NCBI GenBank assembly: GCA_031258545.1
Contig: JAIRMU010000009.1
Location: 1 to 64,000, forward strand
Length of the DNA stretch: 64,000 bases
Reading direction: 5' to 3'
Source of the DNA: Puniceicoccales bacterium
GTDB taxonomy: Bacteria > Verrucomicrobiota > Verrucomicrobiia > Opitutales > UBA9783
Part shown: in pieces, positions 28,135 through 37,229 of the stretch
Layout of the letters: each line of letters begins with the position of its first letter
How positions within the stretch are numbered: position 1 is the stretch's first letter
The notes under the pieces: generated by a model
Databases searched by the model: none
What the model saw: only the letters and a program-made list of their open reading frames with translations
Told to the model about the DNA's origin: nothing
Position numbers and translations under genes: made by a program

Positions 28135-28980
28135 TTATGGCTTGCCCAAAAAAGCTTGCAGAAAAGTTGCCAGGCGAGACTTTAACTGACTGCGAGATAC
28201 AATTTGATCAATCAGTCCGTGTTGCAGCAAAAATTCAGCCGTTTGGAAACCTTCGGGCAACGCCTGCTGCGTCGTATCCTTGATGACCCGAGGGCCCGCA
28301 AATCCGATGAGTGCACCCGGCTCCGCAAGAATTAAATCCCCCAGGGAGGCAAAACTCGCCATAACGCCCGCCATCGTTGGATTTGTCAAGACGGAAATAA
28401 ATGGCAGGCGCGCCTGCGACAATTTAGCCAAGGCGGCACTCGTTTTCGCCATCTGCATAAGACTTAAAATACCTTCATACATGCGTGCTCCTCCCGACGC
28501 GGAAATGATGATGACGGGACATTTTTTCTCCATGCCCCTCTCGATGCAACGGGTAATTTTTTCACCCACCACCGATCCCATGCTGCCACCTAAAAAACGA
28601 AAATCCATAACCACCATGGAAATAAGATAACCTTCCAATCGACCCATGCCGCAAACCACCGCATCCGTAAGTCCCGTCTTTTTCTGATGTTGTGAAATTT
28701 TCCCGGGATACGATTCGGGCCCTTCAAATTTAAGAGGATCGGATGCATGCAATTGCGCATCTTTTTCTTCAAAGCTTCCCGCATCCATGAGCAGACGAAT
28801 GCGTTCCGGAGCCGATAATGGAAAATGATAACCACTTTTGGGAACAACCATCCAATTTTCCCGGAGGGTTTTGTTGTAAACAATTTCTCCCGTAACCGGA
28901 CATTTCGTCCAAACATCTTTGGGAATGTCGTTTTTTCGAACGGTGACCGTGGAATATTTTGGCTTACCAAATAAAGACAT
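28135..28980 (-). CDS. accD: Acetyl-CoA carboxylase carboxyltransferase beta subunit
   Basis: Half of the carboxyltransferase that makes malonyl-CoA for fatty acid synthesis, working with AccA. The crotonase-like core is well conserved: [91 protein letters not shown]. The N-terminal zinc ribbon is degenerate: the four cysteines of E. coli AccD (27, 30, 46, 49) correspond here to Cys27, Thr30, Val46 and Ser49. Length 281 is a little short of the usual 290-305. It may no longer bind zinc or may bind RNA/DNA less well. No accA nearby. Confidence 0.95.
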   Translation of the reverse strand: MSLFGKPKYSTVTVRKNDIPKDVWTKCPVTGEIVYNKTLRENWMVVPKSGYHFPLSAPERIRLLMDAGSFEEKDAQLHASDPLKFEGPESYPGKISQHQKKTGLTDAVVCGMGRLEGYLISMVVMDFRFLGGSMGSVVGEKITRCIERGMEKKCPVIIISASGGARMYEGILSLMQMAKTSAALAKLSQARLPFISVLTNPTMAGVMASFASLGDLILAEPGALIGFAGPRVIKDTTQQALPEGFQTAEFLLQHGLIDQIVSRSQLKSRLATFLQAFLGKP

Positions 28981-29000
28981 ATCTCATTCCTTTCTTCATA

Positions 29001-29717
29001 TTATCCGTGTGCCAGCGTAAATATACTTATGCGTTGCGCACCTCCTTTTTGCAAGGTACCTGCACAGGCATTCAAAGTGGCTCCCGTTGTGAATACGTCG
29101 TCCACCAAAACGTAATGCACGTGAGGGGTGCATACATCTCGCTTTTTGAGTGAAAACACATTGCTCACATTGACTTTTCTCTCTTCTCGCGTTAGATGCG
29201 TTTGCGATCGCGTATAACGTCGCCGTACCAACATATTTTTTACCTTCCCTTGGCAGTGTTGAGAAAGTAAATTTGCAATCCATTCACTTTGATTAAATCC
29301 TCTCTGCCAATGGCGCAAATAATGCAGAGGTACGGGAACGAATGTACCCCCTTTGAAAACACTTAATTTGGATGTAAATTTTTTGAAAAGTGCGCGTAAA
29401 TTATACTTTAAAAAGTGTCCATTTTTATATTTTATCAGGTGAATAAATTCTTTTCCGATGCCTTTATAGGGAAATAAGGTGATGCCGCATTGAAAACTTG
29501 GATTCACCTCTAAACAATCGGCACAAATTAAATTTTCTGCAGCTTCGGGCAGCATAGGTCGACCACAACGCTGGCAACAACCACCGTCGGATAAAATGAA
29601 TGCTTTTGCGCATAAATGGCAAATAAATCCATCGTGCATGGATGGCATGGGCCGGCGGCAGTGCATGCAGAAGCGAGGGAAAAAAAAGTCCAAGAAATTC
29701 ATCCACAGAGCATGCAT
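29001..29717 (-). CDS. comF: ComF family protein, phosphoribosyltransferase-like
   Basis: 238 residues. N-terminal cysteine-rich zinc-binding part (CMHC, CHLC, CCQRCG, CADC; about residues 17-68) followed by a phosphoribosyltransferase-like domain with the PRPP-binding loop YVLVDDVFTTGATL (about 201-214) and the upstream VPVPLHYLRHWQRGFNQSE. In Haemophilus and Bacillus ComF is needed for DNA uptake; in many bacteria without known competence its role is unclear. It ends 20 bases before accD on the same strand and begins 7 bases after rseP, so rseP-comF-accD form a likely operon. Confidence 0.88.
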   Translation of the reverse strand: MHALWMNFLDFFFPRFCMHCRRPMPSMHDGFICHLCAKAFILSDGGCCQRCGRPMLPEAAENLICADCLEVNPSFQCGITLFPYKGIGKEFIHLIKYKNGHFLKYNLRALFKKFTSKLSVFKGGTFVPVPLHYLRHWQRGFNQSEWIANLLSQHCQGKVKNMLVRRRYTRSQTHLTREERKVNVSNVFSLKKRDVCTPHVHYVLVDDVFTTGATLNACAGTLQKGGAQRISIFTLAHG

Positions 29718-29724
29718 TATTTTC

Positions 29725-31464
29725 TCAATTAAGTTGAATGGGGATAGCTAGCTTTTCAAGTCGTTTTTGCTCCGACTCCATCTGCAGGTCGCCTTGCCAA
29801 CGTCGTAAATCAAACACGGTTACATACAGCATGAGTCCAAGGAATAGGACAACAAAGACCGTTTGTATCGTACTGATGAGCCTTCCCGGCAGCGCTCTGC
29901 CGCGTATTTTTTCTATGCATGCAAACAGGATATGTCCGCCATCAAGTACGGGTATTGGAAATAAATTCAAAATAGCCAGGTTAATGTTGAGCAGGACAAT
30001 AAACCAAAGAAGTCGTCGAAAATCATCGGTTGAAAATCGATGCAATAGGCGCATAATGCCGGGTGCTCCCATTAGATGTTGTACCTTAATATCCGAGTTT
30101 TTATTAACGAGCCTGGAAAATGTTTCCAAAGTCGATTGGATGGATTGTGAAAATTGTTTCCAGGGCGTGGGATGCGTGAGGATCATTTTTTGTTGAAATA
30201 AAATGCCTAGGCGATAGGTGTATTGCATGTCATGCAGCTGCAAATTGAGATCCGTAGCGGGCAGAGAAACTAACTGACTTTTACCGTTGTGAACGAGTTC
30301 AAACATTAAATTTTTTCCACGAAAGGACTCCAAGAGGGCATGTAAATCGTTGAGATTATTAACTCGAATGCCGTTGCAGGAGCGGATGATGGCATCTTCG
30401 GTGAACGAAATAAAAAACTCTCCCTGCGATGTAAGAATTTTTATGCAAGTGTTCTTATCTTCTTGTTCATCGACATAAAATTCCAGTAATTTGTTTTTTT
30501 CTCCCATTTGCAACCATGCTTTTTGCTGAGGGACCTTAAGCGGTTCACAGGCGAGCTTCAATAATTCTCCACCGCGCTGGATGCTTAAACCCACCGATTC
30601 GGGCTTTTTTTCATTGAGGTAGGTGCGCAAGCCCAGAAACGAATATAACGGTTGGTCGTCAATGGCGACAATTCTGTCTCCCGGCTGCAGTCCAGTCTTT
30701 TCGGCCGAAGATCCGGATTCTATTCGCTCAATCGTTAGATCTTGTTTGGGTGCAATGATTCCACTGAAACGAACAAAATCGTTTGTGAGAAGGTTTGTTT
30801 GTACCTTTAAAGGACGCAAAACGGTGTGATGCACTTGCCGGTTCCTTTCAAACGTAATCCTTGATTGGGCATGGCCTTGCATATTGCGGTGCGTTCCCAG
30901 GATAATGTATTTTTCTATGTCCGAAAAGCATTGAATGGGTTGATCGTCAACGGAAAGAATTTTGTCTCCCACCCGTAACCCCGCCTGTAAGGCGGGGGAA
31001 GGTTGCGGGATGCCGAATGCATCGGACCACGTGGGTACAATGTAACCAATTTCGGTACTTTTATCCTGTTCCGGAATGGATAGACCCACGGTCCACAAAA
31101 TGGTTGCGATGATAAAAGCGAATAAAATGTTGAATACGGCTCCCATGACGGCCACGAGAAATTTGTCCGTAAAGCTTAACGGCTTCGTAGGGACAGTTGA
31201 TGAACCTTCCAAGATGGGGATTTCGCCCATCTGTGGAAGTGCAACGTAACCTCCCAACGGGAACAGCGATATGCAGTACTCCGTTTCTCCTTTTTTCCAG
31301 GAAAAAATTTTGGGGCCAAAGCCAATTGAAAATGTGGGAATGTACAGCTTTCTTTTTTTGGCAATTAAGAAGTGTCCCAATTCGTGAACAAAAATGGATC
31401 CGCCAAAAAAGACAAGCATCCAAAAGATGGCCCACAAATTTAACAACCACGCATCCCATTCCAT
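29725..31464 (-). CDS. rseP: Site-2 protease RseP
   Basis: Intramembrane zinc metalloprotease that cleaves anti-sigma factors and leftover signal peptides. The first membrane helix carries the active site FVHELGHFLIAKK (HExxH), and the last part has LNLFPIPVLDGGHILF with the third metal ligand. Between them lie at least two PDZ domains (about 150-200 and 235-290: AGLRVGDKILSVDDQPI and TGLQPGDRIVAIDDQPL) and a possible third (about 350-400). 579 residues is longer than the E. coli protein (450), as common in Verrucomicrobia and Chlamydiae. ATG at 31464. First gene of the rseP-comF-accD cluster, preceded by a nested hairpin. Confidence 0.94.
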   Translation of the reverse strand: MEWDAWLLNLWAIFWMLVFFGGSIFVHELGHFLIAKKRKLYIPTFSIGFGPKIFSWKKGETEYCISLFPLGGYVALPQMGEIPILEGSSTVPTKPLSFTDKFLVAVMGAVFNILFAFIIATILWTVGLSIPEQDKSTEIGYIVPTWSDAFGIPQPSPALQAGLRVGDKILSVDDQPIQCFSDIEKYIILGTHRNMQGHAQSRITFERNRQVHHTVLRPLKVQTNLLTNDFVRFSGIIAPKQDLTIERIESGSSAEKTGLQPGDRIVAIDDQPLYSFLGLRTYLNEKKPESVGLSIQRGGELLKLACEPLKVPQQKAWLQMGEKNKLLEFYVDEQEDKNTCIKILTSQGEFFISFTEDAIIRSCNGIRVNNLNDLHALLESFRGKNLMFELVHNGKSQLVSLPATDLNLQLHDMQYTYRLGILFQQKMILTHPTPWKQFSQSIQSTLETFSRLVNKNSDIKVQHLMGAPGIMRLLHRFSTDDFRRLLWFIVLLNINLAILNLFPIPVLDGGHILFACIEKIRGRALPGRLISTIQTVFVVLFLGLMLYVTVFDLRRWQGDLQMESEQKRLEKLAIPIQLN

Positions 31465-31518
31465 AATCTTGTTTTATGGAACCACGAATAAAAATTTTTG
31501 CAATTCAAATTTTTTGTA

Positions 31519-31561
31519 GACCAAAGCAACGACACCATCAAGGATGGTAGTAGGTTTGGTC
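31519..31561. repeat. Nested hairpin upstream of rseP
   Basis: Outer arms GACCAAA (31519-31525) and TTTGGTC (31555-31561) enclose inner arms ACCATC (31534-31539) and GATGGT (31543-31548) with a 3-base loop. It lies in the 189-base gap between oppB and rseP. There is no T-run directly after it in either direction, so it is more likely an RNA leader element or a weak terminator than a classic terminator. Confidence 0.5.
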
Positions 31562-31653
31562 CACCGAAATACTGCTGCAGCATAGGATAGTTGTCCAAAA
31601 AAATTTGAATGCAACATGGCTTACTTAAAACACAAAGATGCCTCTAGGCCGAT

Positions 31654-32625
31654 TTACCGTAGGGTCGTTCGCAAACGTGGATCATTAAAGCACAGCAGTA
31701 CATCTGCCAATAAATTACCCGAAATAAGCATGCCGCTTCCCATGACCACCGCTCCCATTACAACGTACTGATCTTTGGCCATAAATGCTTCAAATAACAG
31801 TTGCCCCAATCCAGGGTAGTTAAAAATGTTCTCCACAAGTAACGCCCCCGATAATAGGCCCGCAAGTGCAAATCCAAAGTGTGAGATGAGTGGATTAAAC
31901 GTGTTTCTGAGGACGTGTTTAAAAAGGAGTGTTCGGGCAGATACACCTTTCGCTTGGGCAGCACGCACGTATTCGGCATGCAAATTATCTAAATAGCAAT
32001 TGCGGGTAATGCGAAAAATGTGTGCAAAAATACCTAAGCTAAGGATGCAGGCCGGCAGCAATAGATGTTGTAGCGTGTCTACGATTTGTTGCGACGGCGT
32101 GAGAAAATCGTGCTCGATGGAGGTTTTGCCCATGATGGGCAACAAGCCTGTTTTGGCCGCAAAGCAAATGCCCAATAAAGCCAAAAAAAACTCCGGCAAA
32201 GAGAGAAATAAATAGGCTAAAAACCGCATGGCCTTGTCCCACCAACCATGCGCGTAAATGGCCGCCAAAATGGCGCAGGGGATGGCACTTATCCAACCCA
32301 ATACGAGGGCTAATGATGTTAACCGTATTGTGGCCCAAACACGTTGTTGAAAGAGCTTTAATACGGGTAAGTTATAAATCCATGATTCCCCAAAATCTAG
32401 ACGACATAAACATTTTACCCAGCAAAAATACTGTACATACCACGGCTTATCCAATCCAAATTTGTTCTTTAAGCTGAGTACGTATTTGGAAGCGATGGAA
32501 GGATCCGCTTCCACTTGCGTCAAAAAGTCTCCGGGACAGCAATGCATCAATAGAAATGTAAAGCACGTGATGCCGAAAATAAGTCCCACAGAACTTATAA
32601 GTCTACGTCCTATAAAATATTTCAT
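31654..32625 (-). CDS. Peptide ABC transporter permease, OppB/DppB type
   Basis: Inner-membrane permease of a peptide (or related solute) ABC importer. 323 residues with six hydrophobic segments. The N-terminal block YFIGRRLISSVGLIFGITCFTFLLMHCCPGD is characteristic of the OppB/DppB/YejB family, and the ATPase-contact loop reads EYVRAAQAKGVSARTLLFKHVLRN. Its start overlaps the binding-protein stop by 4 bases (ATGA). No second permease (OppC) and no ATPases follow; downstream is rseP. A functional transporter would therefore need the rest elsewhere. Confidence 0.9.
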   Translation of the reverse strand: MKYFIGRRLISSVGLIFGITCFTFLLMHCCPGDFLTQVEADPSIASKYVLSLKNKFGLDKPWYVQYFCWVKCLCRLDFGESWIYNLPVLKLFQQRVWATIRLTSLALVLGWISAIPCAILAAIYAHGWWDKAMRFLAYLFLSLPEFFLALLGICFAAKTGLLPIMGKTSIEHDFLTPSQQIVDTLQHLLLPACILSLGIFAHIFRITRNCYLDNLHAEYVRAAQAKGVSARTLLFKHVLRNTFNPLISHFGFALAGLLSGALLVENIFNYPGLGQLLFEAFMAKDQYVVMGAVVMGSGMLISGNLLADVLLCFNDPRLRTTLR

Positions 32626-34418
32626 GGGTCACACCAAATTTCTTCAATGTTCCAAATAATATTACCTCTTGGAGGAATGCGAAGATTTTTCCATTTATTT
32701 TTTATTCCTGTAAAGTGATTGGCTGAACATAAGGGCATCCAGGGGACTTGTTCGTGCATAATTTCTTGGATGCGATCCCAATAGGGTTTGCGGACAGCCA
32801 CATCTAGACTTTGGGCCTGCAAATCTAACAGCATATCTATCTCTTTTTCCCATTCCGTCTGGGCTTGCGTTTGGTTAGGCCACCAGTAATGGAAATTACC
32901 ACCGCTGTGCAGGGCTTCTAAAAAATCATTGGGATCATTTTGACCGAATCGAAAGCCAACGATGGCACTATCGTAGGTATAATGGTGATTGATGATTTCC
33001 AATAAAGCTTTGAAATCGAGGTTAATGACGTTTACCTCAATACCTAAGTCGGCCATATTATTCTTGAGCGTTGTAATGAGTGTATTGGTGCCCGATGTTG
33101 ACCACAAGATGTCGAAACAAACGCGTTGCTGGTCAACATCCATCAAATTGCCTTGCTCATCCCACCTAAATCCGGCTTCTTTAAGTATTTGCTTCGCCTT
33201 GTCCGGATTGTAATCGTAATGGTGCAACTTAGGATTGTACCAGCGGCCATCAAGACGGTGGATAAAGCTATGCCACACTTCACCTTGCCCCAAGTAATTT
33301 GCTTCCACCATACCCTGTCTATCCAATCCGTACAAAATAGCTTGTCGAAAGTGGACGTCGCTGAACCATTTTAATTTGCATGGATCCACAAAATGTTTAC
33401 CATGGGAGGTAACTCCGGACTGCAAATTGAACCAAAAAAACGTAAACTTGATGTCGGGACCGCGATCGTAGACCGTATAGTCATATCGGCTTGCTCCATT
33501 TTTTACCCATTGCAAATCCATGGGACCAATGGGCGCTGCATCCGTTTTTCCGGATCCAAATAAAATGGTTCGTACAGTTGTATTGGATACGTATTGCGTG
33601 ATGTAGGCATCCACGTAGGGTAAGCGTTGACCGAGATTATCCACCTTCCAATAGTAAGGATTGGGCACCAGAATAAGTCTTTCGCCCGGCTGAAAATATT
33701 TTATGCAGAAAGGACCCATGCCAACGATGTCCTGTGGATTATCAACGGCCGTTTGGAGGTTCCATTGCCTTAACAAGGTGTTATTTTTGACGCTTTCCTC
33801 AAGTTTATGTTTGGGCAATATGAAGACACTGGACAAGTCTTCCAAAAAGGAAGCCCAAACAATGGGTGTCTCAAATTCAATGGTTTTATCGTCTATTTTT
33901 TTGTACGCCAGTTGCTTTTGTTGGTAAATAAATTTGTTGACGCAGGTACTTGGGAATTGCCACTCATGGTGACCATGAGCATCTTGTGTTTTTGCAAATA
34001 ACAAATCAAAGGTAAACAGCACATCCTCAATGGAAAATGGATGTCCATCGCTCCATTGCAATCCTTGCCGTAGCGTGAATCTGTAAATTCTATTGTCCTG
34101 AATGGTAAAATGTTTGGCTAAACCGGGTACTAAGCATTGATGTTCGTAATCGTATTCCAACAAACTGGCAAAAAGTAATTTTTGGGCATTGTGGGAAGGG
34201 CCATCTATTTTGGTCAGCGGATTAAAAGTTTTGGGTTCCTGTTCAAAGGAAGTAACAAATGTACCTCCACATTTCCCATTCGGTTGCTGCATGCGGCAAT
34301 AATCGGAGGGGATTGTGGCTAAAGGTAGGCGAGGTTTTGTCGATGGAGGAGGTTTGAATTTTCTCAATTGTAGGCTTGCGATTACGATGCAAACACCTGC
34401 AATGGCAACCCATGACAT
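32622..34418 (-). CDS. Peptide ABC transporter substrate-binding protein, OppA family
   Basis: Extracellular solute-binding protein family 5, which captures peptides or similar solutes for the adjacent permease. The ATG at 34418 (MSWVAIAGVCIVIASLQL) is preferred over the one at 34478: it has AAGGTGA a few bases upstream and puts the hydrophobic anchor/signal right at the N-terminus. Family blocks: FNPLT, FTLRQGLQWSDGHPFSIEDVLFTFDL, VGMGPFCIKYFQPGERLILVPNPYYW, FRQAILYGLDRQGMVEANYLGQG, and YNPDKAKQILKEAGF. No lipobox is obvious, so it may be held by an uncleaved anchor. About 598 residues, typical of the YejA-like branch. Confidence 0.9.
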   Translation of the reverse strand: MSWVAIAGVCIVIASLQLRKFKPPPSTKPRLPLATIPSDYCRMQQPNGKCGGTFVTSFEQEPKTFNPLTKIDGPSHNAQKLLFASLLEYDYEHQCLVPGLAKHFTIQDNRIYRFTLRQGLQWSDGHPFSIEDVLFTFDLLFAKTQDAHGHHEWQFPSTCVNKFIYQQKQLAYKKIDDKTIEFETPIVWASFLEDLSSVFILPKHKLEESVKNNTLLRQWNLQTAVDNPQDIVGMGPFCIKYFQPGERLILVPNPYYWKVDNLGQRLPYVDAYITQYVSNTTVRTILFGSGKTDAAPIGPMDLQWVKNGASRYDYTVYDRGPDIKFTFFWFNLQSGVTSHGKHFVDPCKLKWFSDVHFRQAILYGLDRQGMVEANYLGQGEVWHSFIHRLDGRWYNPKLHHYDYNPDKAKQILKEAGFRWDEQGNLMDVDQQRVCFDILWSTSGTNTLITTLKNNMADLGIEVNVINLDFKALLEIINHHYTYDSAIVGFRFGQNDPNDFLEALHSGGNFHYWWPNQTQAQTEWEKEIDMLLDLQAQSLDVAVRKPYWDRIQEIMHEQVPWMPLCSANHFTGIKNKWKNLRIPPRGNIIWNIEEIWCDP

Positions 34419-34767
34419 TTTCACCTTTTTTAGGAAAAACGAACCTATTTTATAGGCAAGCTTTTTGTTGCAAAACAAGTTTCGACTAAATTCCGATTAT
34501 AACGATACGATTTATTGTTTTCAATGGATGTTCATGTTGCAATACTTTGAGACGCCATCAATGATATTCCTAAAGAATTACAAAGCAATTTTATTTAAAA
34601 CTTTACCCCAAAATGGGTTTATACGTACCATTGAAACTGTTTTTTACCTATTTCATTTACAAAAACTTGTACTTCAATGCACCATGTTGAACTTTATCGA
34701 TCGTAGTTCTTGACCTGGCGTTGTTTAAAATTTACAAATTCATTTTCGAACATGCATTAGTTATCAA
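34419..34767. other. Divergent intergenic region with weak promoter
   Basis: 349 bases between the divergent oppA and MFS genes, AT-rich. A possible sigma-70 promoter toward the MFS gene is TTGACC (34710-34715), 17-base spacer, TACAAA (34733-34738), about 30 bases before the start codon; the -10 is poor. An 82-codon frame at 34465-34713 has no coding character that I can support. Confidence 0.35.
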
Positions 34768-36006
34768 ATGGTTATGAAAAAAGGAGGCGCGCATGCGTAT
34801 TTCATTTGGGCAATTGGGTCCTTATTTTACTTATACGAGTACTTTGTGCGCGTTGTGCCGAGTGTTATGGAAGGCGATTTGGAGCTTGCATTTGGTGCCA
34901 ATGCAGCGCAAATAGCAACGGCGGTAGGCATGTATTTGATGGCCTATTCGCCCATGCAATTGGTTGTGGGACCGTTGTTTGACGTTTTTGGAACGCGCAA
35001 ATTGTTGGTACCGGCCAGTTTTATTCTAACGTTGAGTTGCTTGTTACCTTTAGTTCCGAGTGACCATCTGGTTTATTTTGGGCTCGGTCGATTCCTGATG
35101 GGCTTTTCTTCGGCATTTGGATTTGTCGGCGTGATGTATTTGTGCACCATTTGGTTTCCCGCCAAACGTTTGGCAATGTTGTCGGGGCTCACAACGGCTT
35201 TAGGGATGTTAGGCGCCATCACGGCCCAAACGTGCTTATCGTCTCTTAACGCGCAACTGGGTTGGCATTCAACGTGGTATTTGTCGGCAGCTTTTGGCAT
35301 ACCTGTCACATGTTTACTCATGTTTTGCATTCCCAAACATCCGGATTGGTTACCCAAGCCCAGAGGCAAACATATTTGGATTTCTTGTAAAAATAATTTA
35401 AAACAAGTTTTTAAAAACAAACAAACCTGGTTGATTGGATTTTTATCCAGTGCCCTGTTTATGCCATTGGCAGTGTTTGCCGATTTTTGGGCCATACCTT
35501 ATTTCGTAAACGTTTCTCATTTTACCGGTGGCCAAGCTGTAAAGTTAACGGCATTATTGTACTTGGGATGGACATTGGGAGCTCCCCTGGTTGGGTGGCT
35601 TTCCGACAGATTTCAAACACGAAAAATTCCTCTGTTCGTCAGCGGCCTCCTGAGTAGTTTTGTTTTTACTTGGATTATTTGTATACCAACGGCCAGTTTT
35701 GCTACCATTGCCTTCCTATTGTTCGTTCTAGGACTTTGCTCTAGTGGTCAGGTAGTCGGCTTTATTGCTTGCGTGGAACTTAATACAAAGCAAGCAAGCG
35801 GAAGTTCAATTGCCGTAATCAATATGATCGTTATGTGGTTATGCGGCTTTGTGCAAACGCTTACGGGGTATTTGATCGATTTATTTAAGCCTTGTTGCAA
35901 TTTGCAGCAAACGTATCAGCTGTCGCTATGCGTTGTAACGTTGTCCTTAGTATTGGGAACCGTTCTCTTTGGTCTGTTTGCCAAAGAGGGTAGTCAGGCA
36001 AAATAG
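34768..36006 (+). CDS. MFS transporter, Pht-like
   Basis: 412 residues, about 12 membrane segments. The first segment IWAIGSLFYLYEYFVRVVPSVM and the motif LVVGPLFDVFGTRKLLVPA (loop 2-3, GxLxDxxGxRK) resemble the MFS subgroup that includes the Legionella/Coxiella phagosomal transporters (Pht), which feed intracellular bacteria with amino acids or nucleosides. GAPLVGWLSDRFQTRKIP is the second-half copy of the motif. ATG 34768 has AAAAAGGAGG just after it, inside the gene, so an alternative start at the second Met (34774) does not help; the true ribosome site is not obvious. Substrate unknown. Confidence 0.85.
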   Translation: MVMKKGGAHAYFIWAIGSLFYLYEYFVRVVPSVMEGDLELAFGANAAQIATAVGMYLMAYSPMQLVVGPLFDVFGTRKLLVPASFILTLSCLLPLVPSDHLVYFGLGRFLMGFSSAFGFVGVMYLCTIWFPAKRLAMLSGLTTALGMLGAITAQTCLSSLNAQLGWHSTWYLSAAFGIPVTCLLMFCIPKHPDWLPKPRGKHIWISCKNNLKQVFKNKQTWLIGFLSSALFMPLAVFADFWAIPYFVNVSHFTGGQAVKLTALLYLGWTLGAPLVGWLSDRFQTRKIPLFVSGLLSSFVFTWIICIPTASFATIAFLLFVLGLCSSGQVVGFIACVELNTKQASGSSIAVINMIVMWLCGFVQTLTGYLIDLFKPCCNLQQTYQLSLCVVTLSLVLGTVLFGLFAKEGSQAK

Positions 36007-36127
36007 GCAACACATTCGATGCCATATGCTCTGAAGGTATTGGCGTAACAAAAGTAAATAGGGATAGTTTGATTGTTTTACATCGCGCCAGCCATTAGGT
36101 ATTTTATCATAAACCAAATTTATTTTA

Positions 36128-37045
36128 TTAAAATCGAAATTCCGTTTGTGAATTCGGTAAAGTTTGATGAACACGATATCGTTCGCAGGTTTTTTTGCCC
36201 AGAGCAGTTAAATTGAGTTCATTAAAAATGCGCAAGAGTTCGGCGGGGTTGGGTTGCATTTGCTGAGCGTTAAAAATATCCATCTGATTTATCAGATCTT
36301 CTGCATGGTCCAATTGTGCCAACCGTTGATTTCTGGCAAGAAGATTTTTTGCTTCCATCAAACGATCACGCAGTCGTTCAGGTTTTATGCAATCGATGTT
36401 GGCAAGTATCTTATCGATGGACGTATACTGTTGTAACCAACATATGGCAGTTTTCGGACCCACGCCGCGAATACCTTCGAAGTTGTCGACAGCGTCCCCC
36501 ACAAGCGCCAAATAATCAACCACCTGATTAGGCCAGATTCCCATTTTCTCGTATACACCCTTTGCATCCAGTAATTTCCAACCTTGTGGCGTAGGTATGA
36601 GTTGACCTACGTGTTCGTTAACGCATTGCATTAGGTCTTTATCGGCGCTTACAATAACTGCCCTGCCATTGTTTTGGGCAATTTTTTGAGACAATGTACC
36701 CAATAAATCATCTGCTTCCACGCCCATTTTCTCGAGCACACGTCCTCCCAAATGTGGAATGAGCTGTTTCATGTGAGGTAATTGTTGTTTAAAGGCTTCT
36801 GGAGTGGTTGTTCGATTGGCTTTGTAGGCGGGTAAAAGTTGTGTGCGTCGAATCGATCGACTGCAATCAAAAAAAATCCATAAATGTCTGTATTGAATCC
36901 ACTGTTCAAGAGACCACAGCGTATTGACAAACCCATGAATTGCATTCACGGGCAAAGTACTTGCGTTTGATAAGTGCTTAACCCCATAGAAACAGCGGAA
37001 AGCCAAATTGGTTCCATCAATCAACAGATGATCCGTTACATGCAC
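36128..37045 (-). CDS. 5'-3' exonuclease, PolA N-terminal type
   Basis: Stand-alone flap/5'-3' exonuclease homologous to the N-terminal domain of DNA polymerase I. Acidic metal-site motifs are visible: LLIDGTNLAFR, VEADDLLGTL, IVSADKDLMQC and DYLALVGDAVDNFEGIRGVGPKTA with the helix-hairpin-helix (H2TH/3) DNA-binding loop. The open frame extends to a TTG at 37069; I prefer the GTG at 37045 (MHVTDHLLIDG), which brings the first conserved motif near the N-terminus as in relatives, but no clear ribosome site supports either. About 305 residues. Whether the genome's PolA lacks its own exonuclease domain cannot be seen here. Confidence 0.88.
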   Translation of the reverse strand: MHVTDHLLIDGTNLAFRCFYGVKHLSNASTLPVNAIHGFVNTLWSLEQWIQYRHLWIFFDCSRSIRRTQLLPAYKANRTTTPEAFKQQLPHMKQLIPHLGGRVLEKMGVEADDLLGTLSQKIAQNNGRAVIVSADKDLMQCVNEHVGQLIPTPQGWKLLDAKGVYEKMGIWPNQVVDYLALVGDAVDNFEGIRGVGPKTAICWLQQYTSIDKILANIDCIKPERLRDRLMEAKNLLARNQRLAQLDHAEDLINQMDIFNAQQMQPNPAELLRIFNELNLTALGKKTCERYRVHQTLPNSQTEFRF

Positions 37046-37062
37046 TCGTATAAAGTTGAGTA

Positions 37063-37082
37063 TAGCCAAGAAAAAAGTAAAG
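37063..37082 (+). repeat. 20-bp leader repeat, copy 1
   Basis: The 19 bases AGCCAAGAAAAAAGTAAAG preceded by a T; an identical 20-base copy lies at 39152-39171. Both are upstream of the two lipase-like paralogues (148 and 58 bases before the start codons). Probably a relic of the duplication or a shared regulatory site. Confidence 0.7.
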
Positions 37083-37196
37083 ACTCAAATCTTATGTAAA
37101 TCCACACGGCAAAATCGTCGTTGAGTGTTCTACAAAGCTCACAAGGTATTATTTACCTTTTTAAGACCAACGATGATTGTGGATATAAGTGTGTGT

Positions 37197-37213
37197 TTGG
37201 CACTAAAAGTGCT
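37197..37213 (+). promoter_or_regulatory. Sigma-54-like -24/-12 motif before first lipase-like gene
   Basis: TTGGCACTAAAAGTGCT: a perfect TTGGCAC half, GG at 37199-37200 and GC at 37211-37212, 12 apart. It ends 16 bases before the ATG at 37230. The second lipase-like gene (39229) lacks such a motif. Confidence 0.5.
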
Positions 37214-37229
37214 GTTTAAACTAGTTATT

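Noticed and set aside
34465-34713. 82-codon frame between oppA and the MFS gene
   Set aside because: AT-rich sequence, no ribosome site, no protein-like pattern; overlaps the 5' region of oppA.
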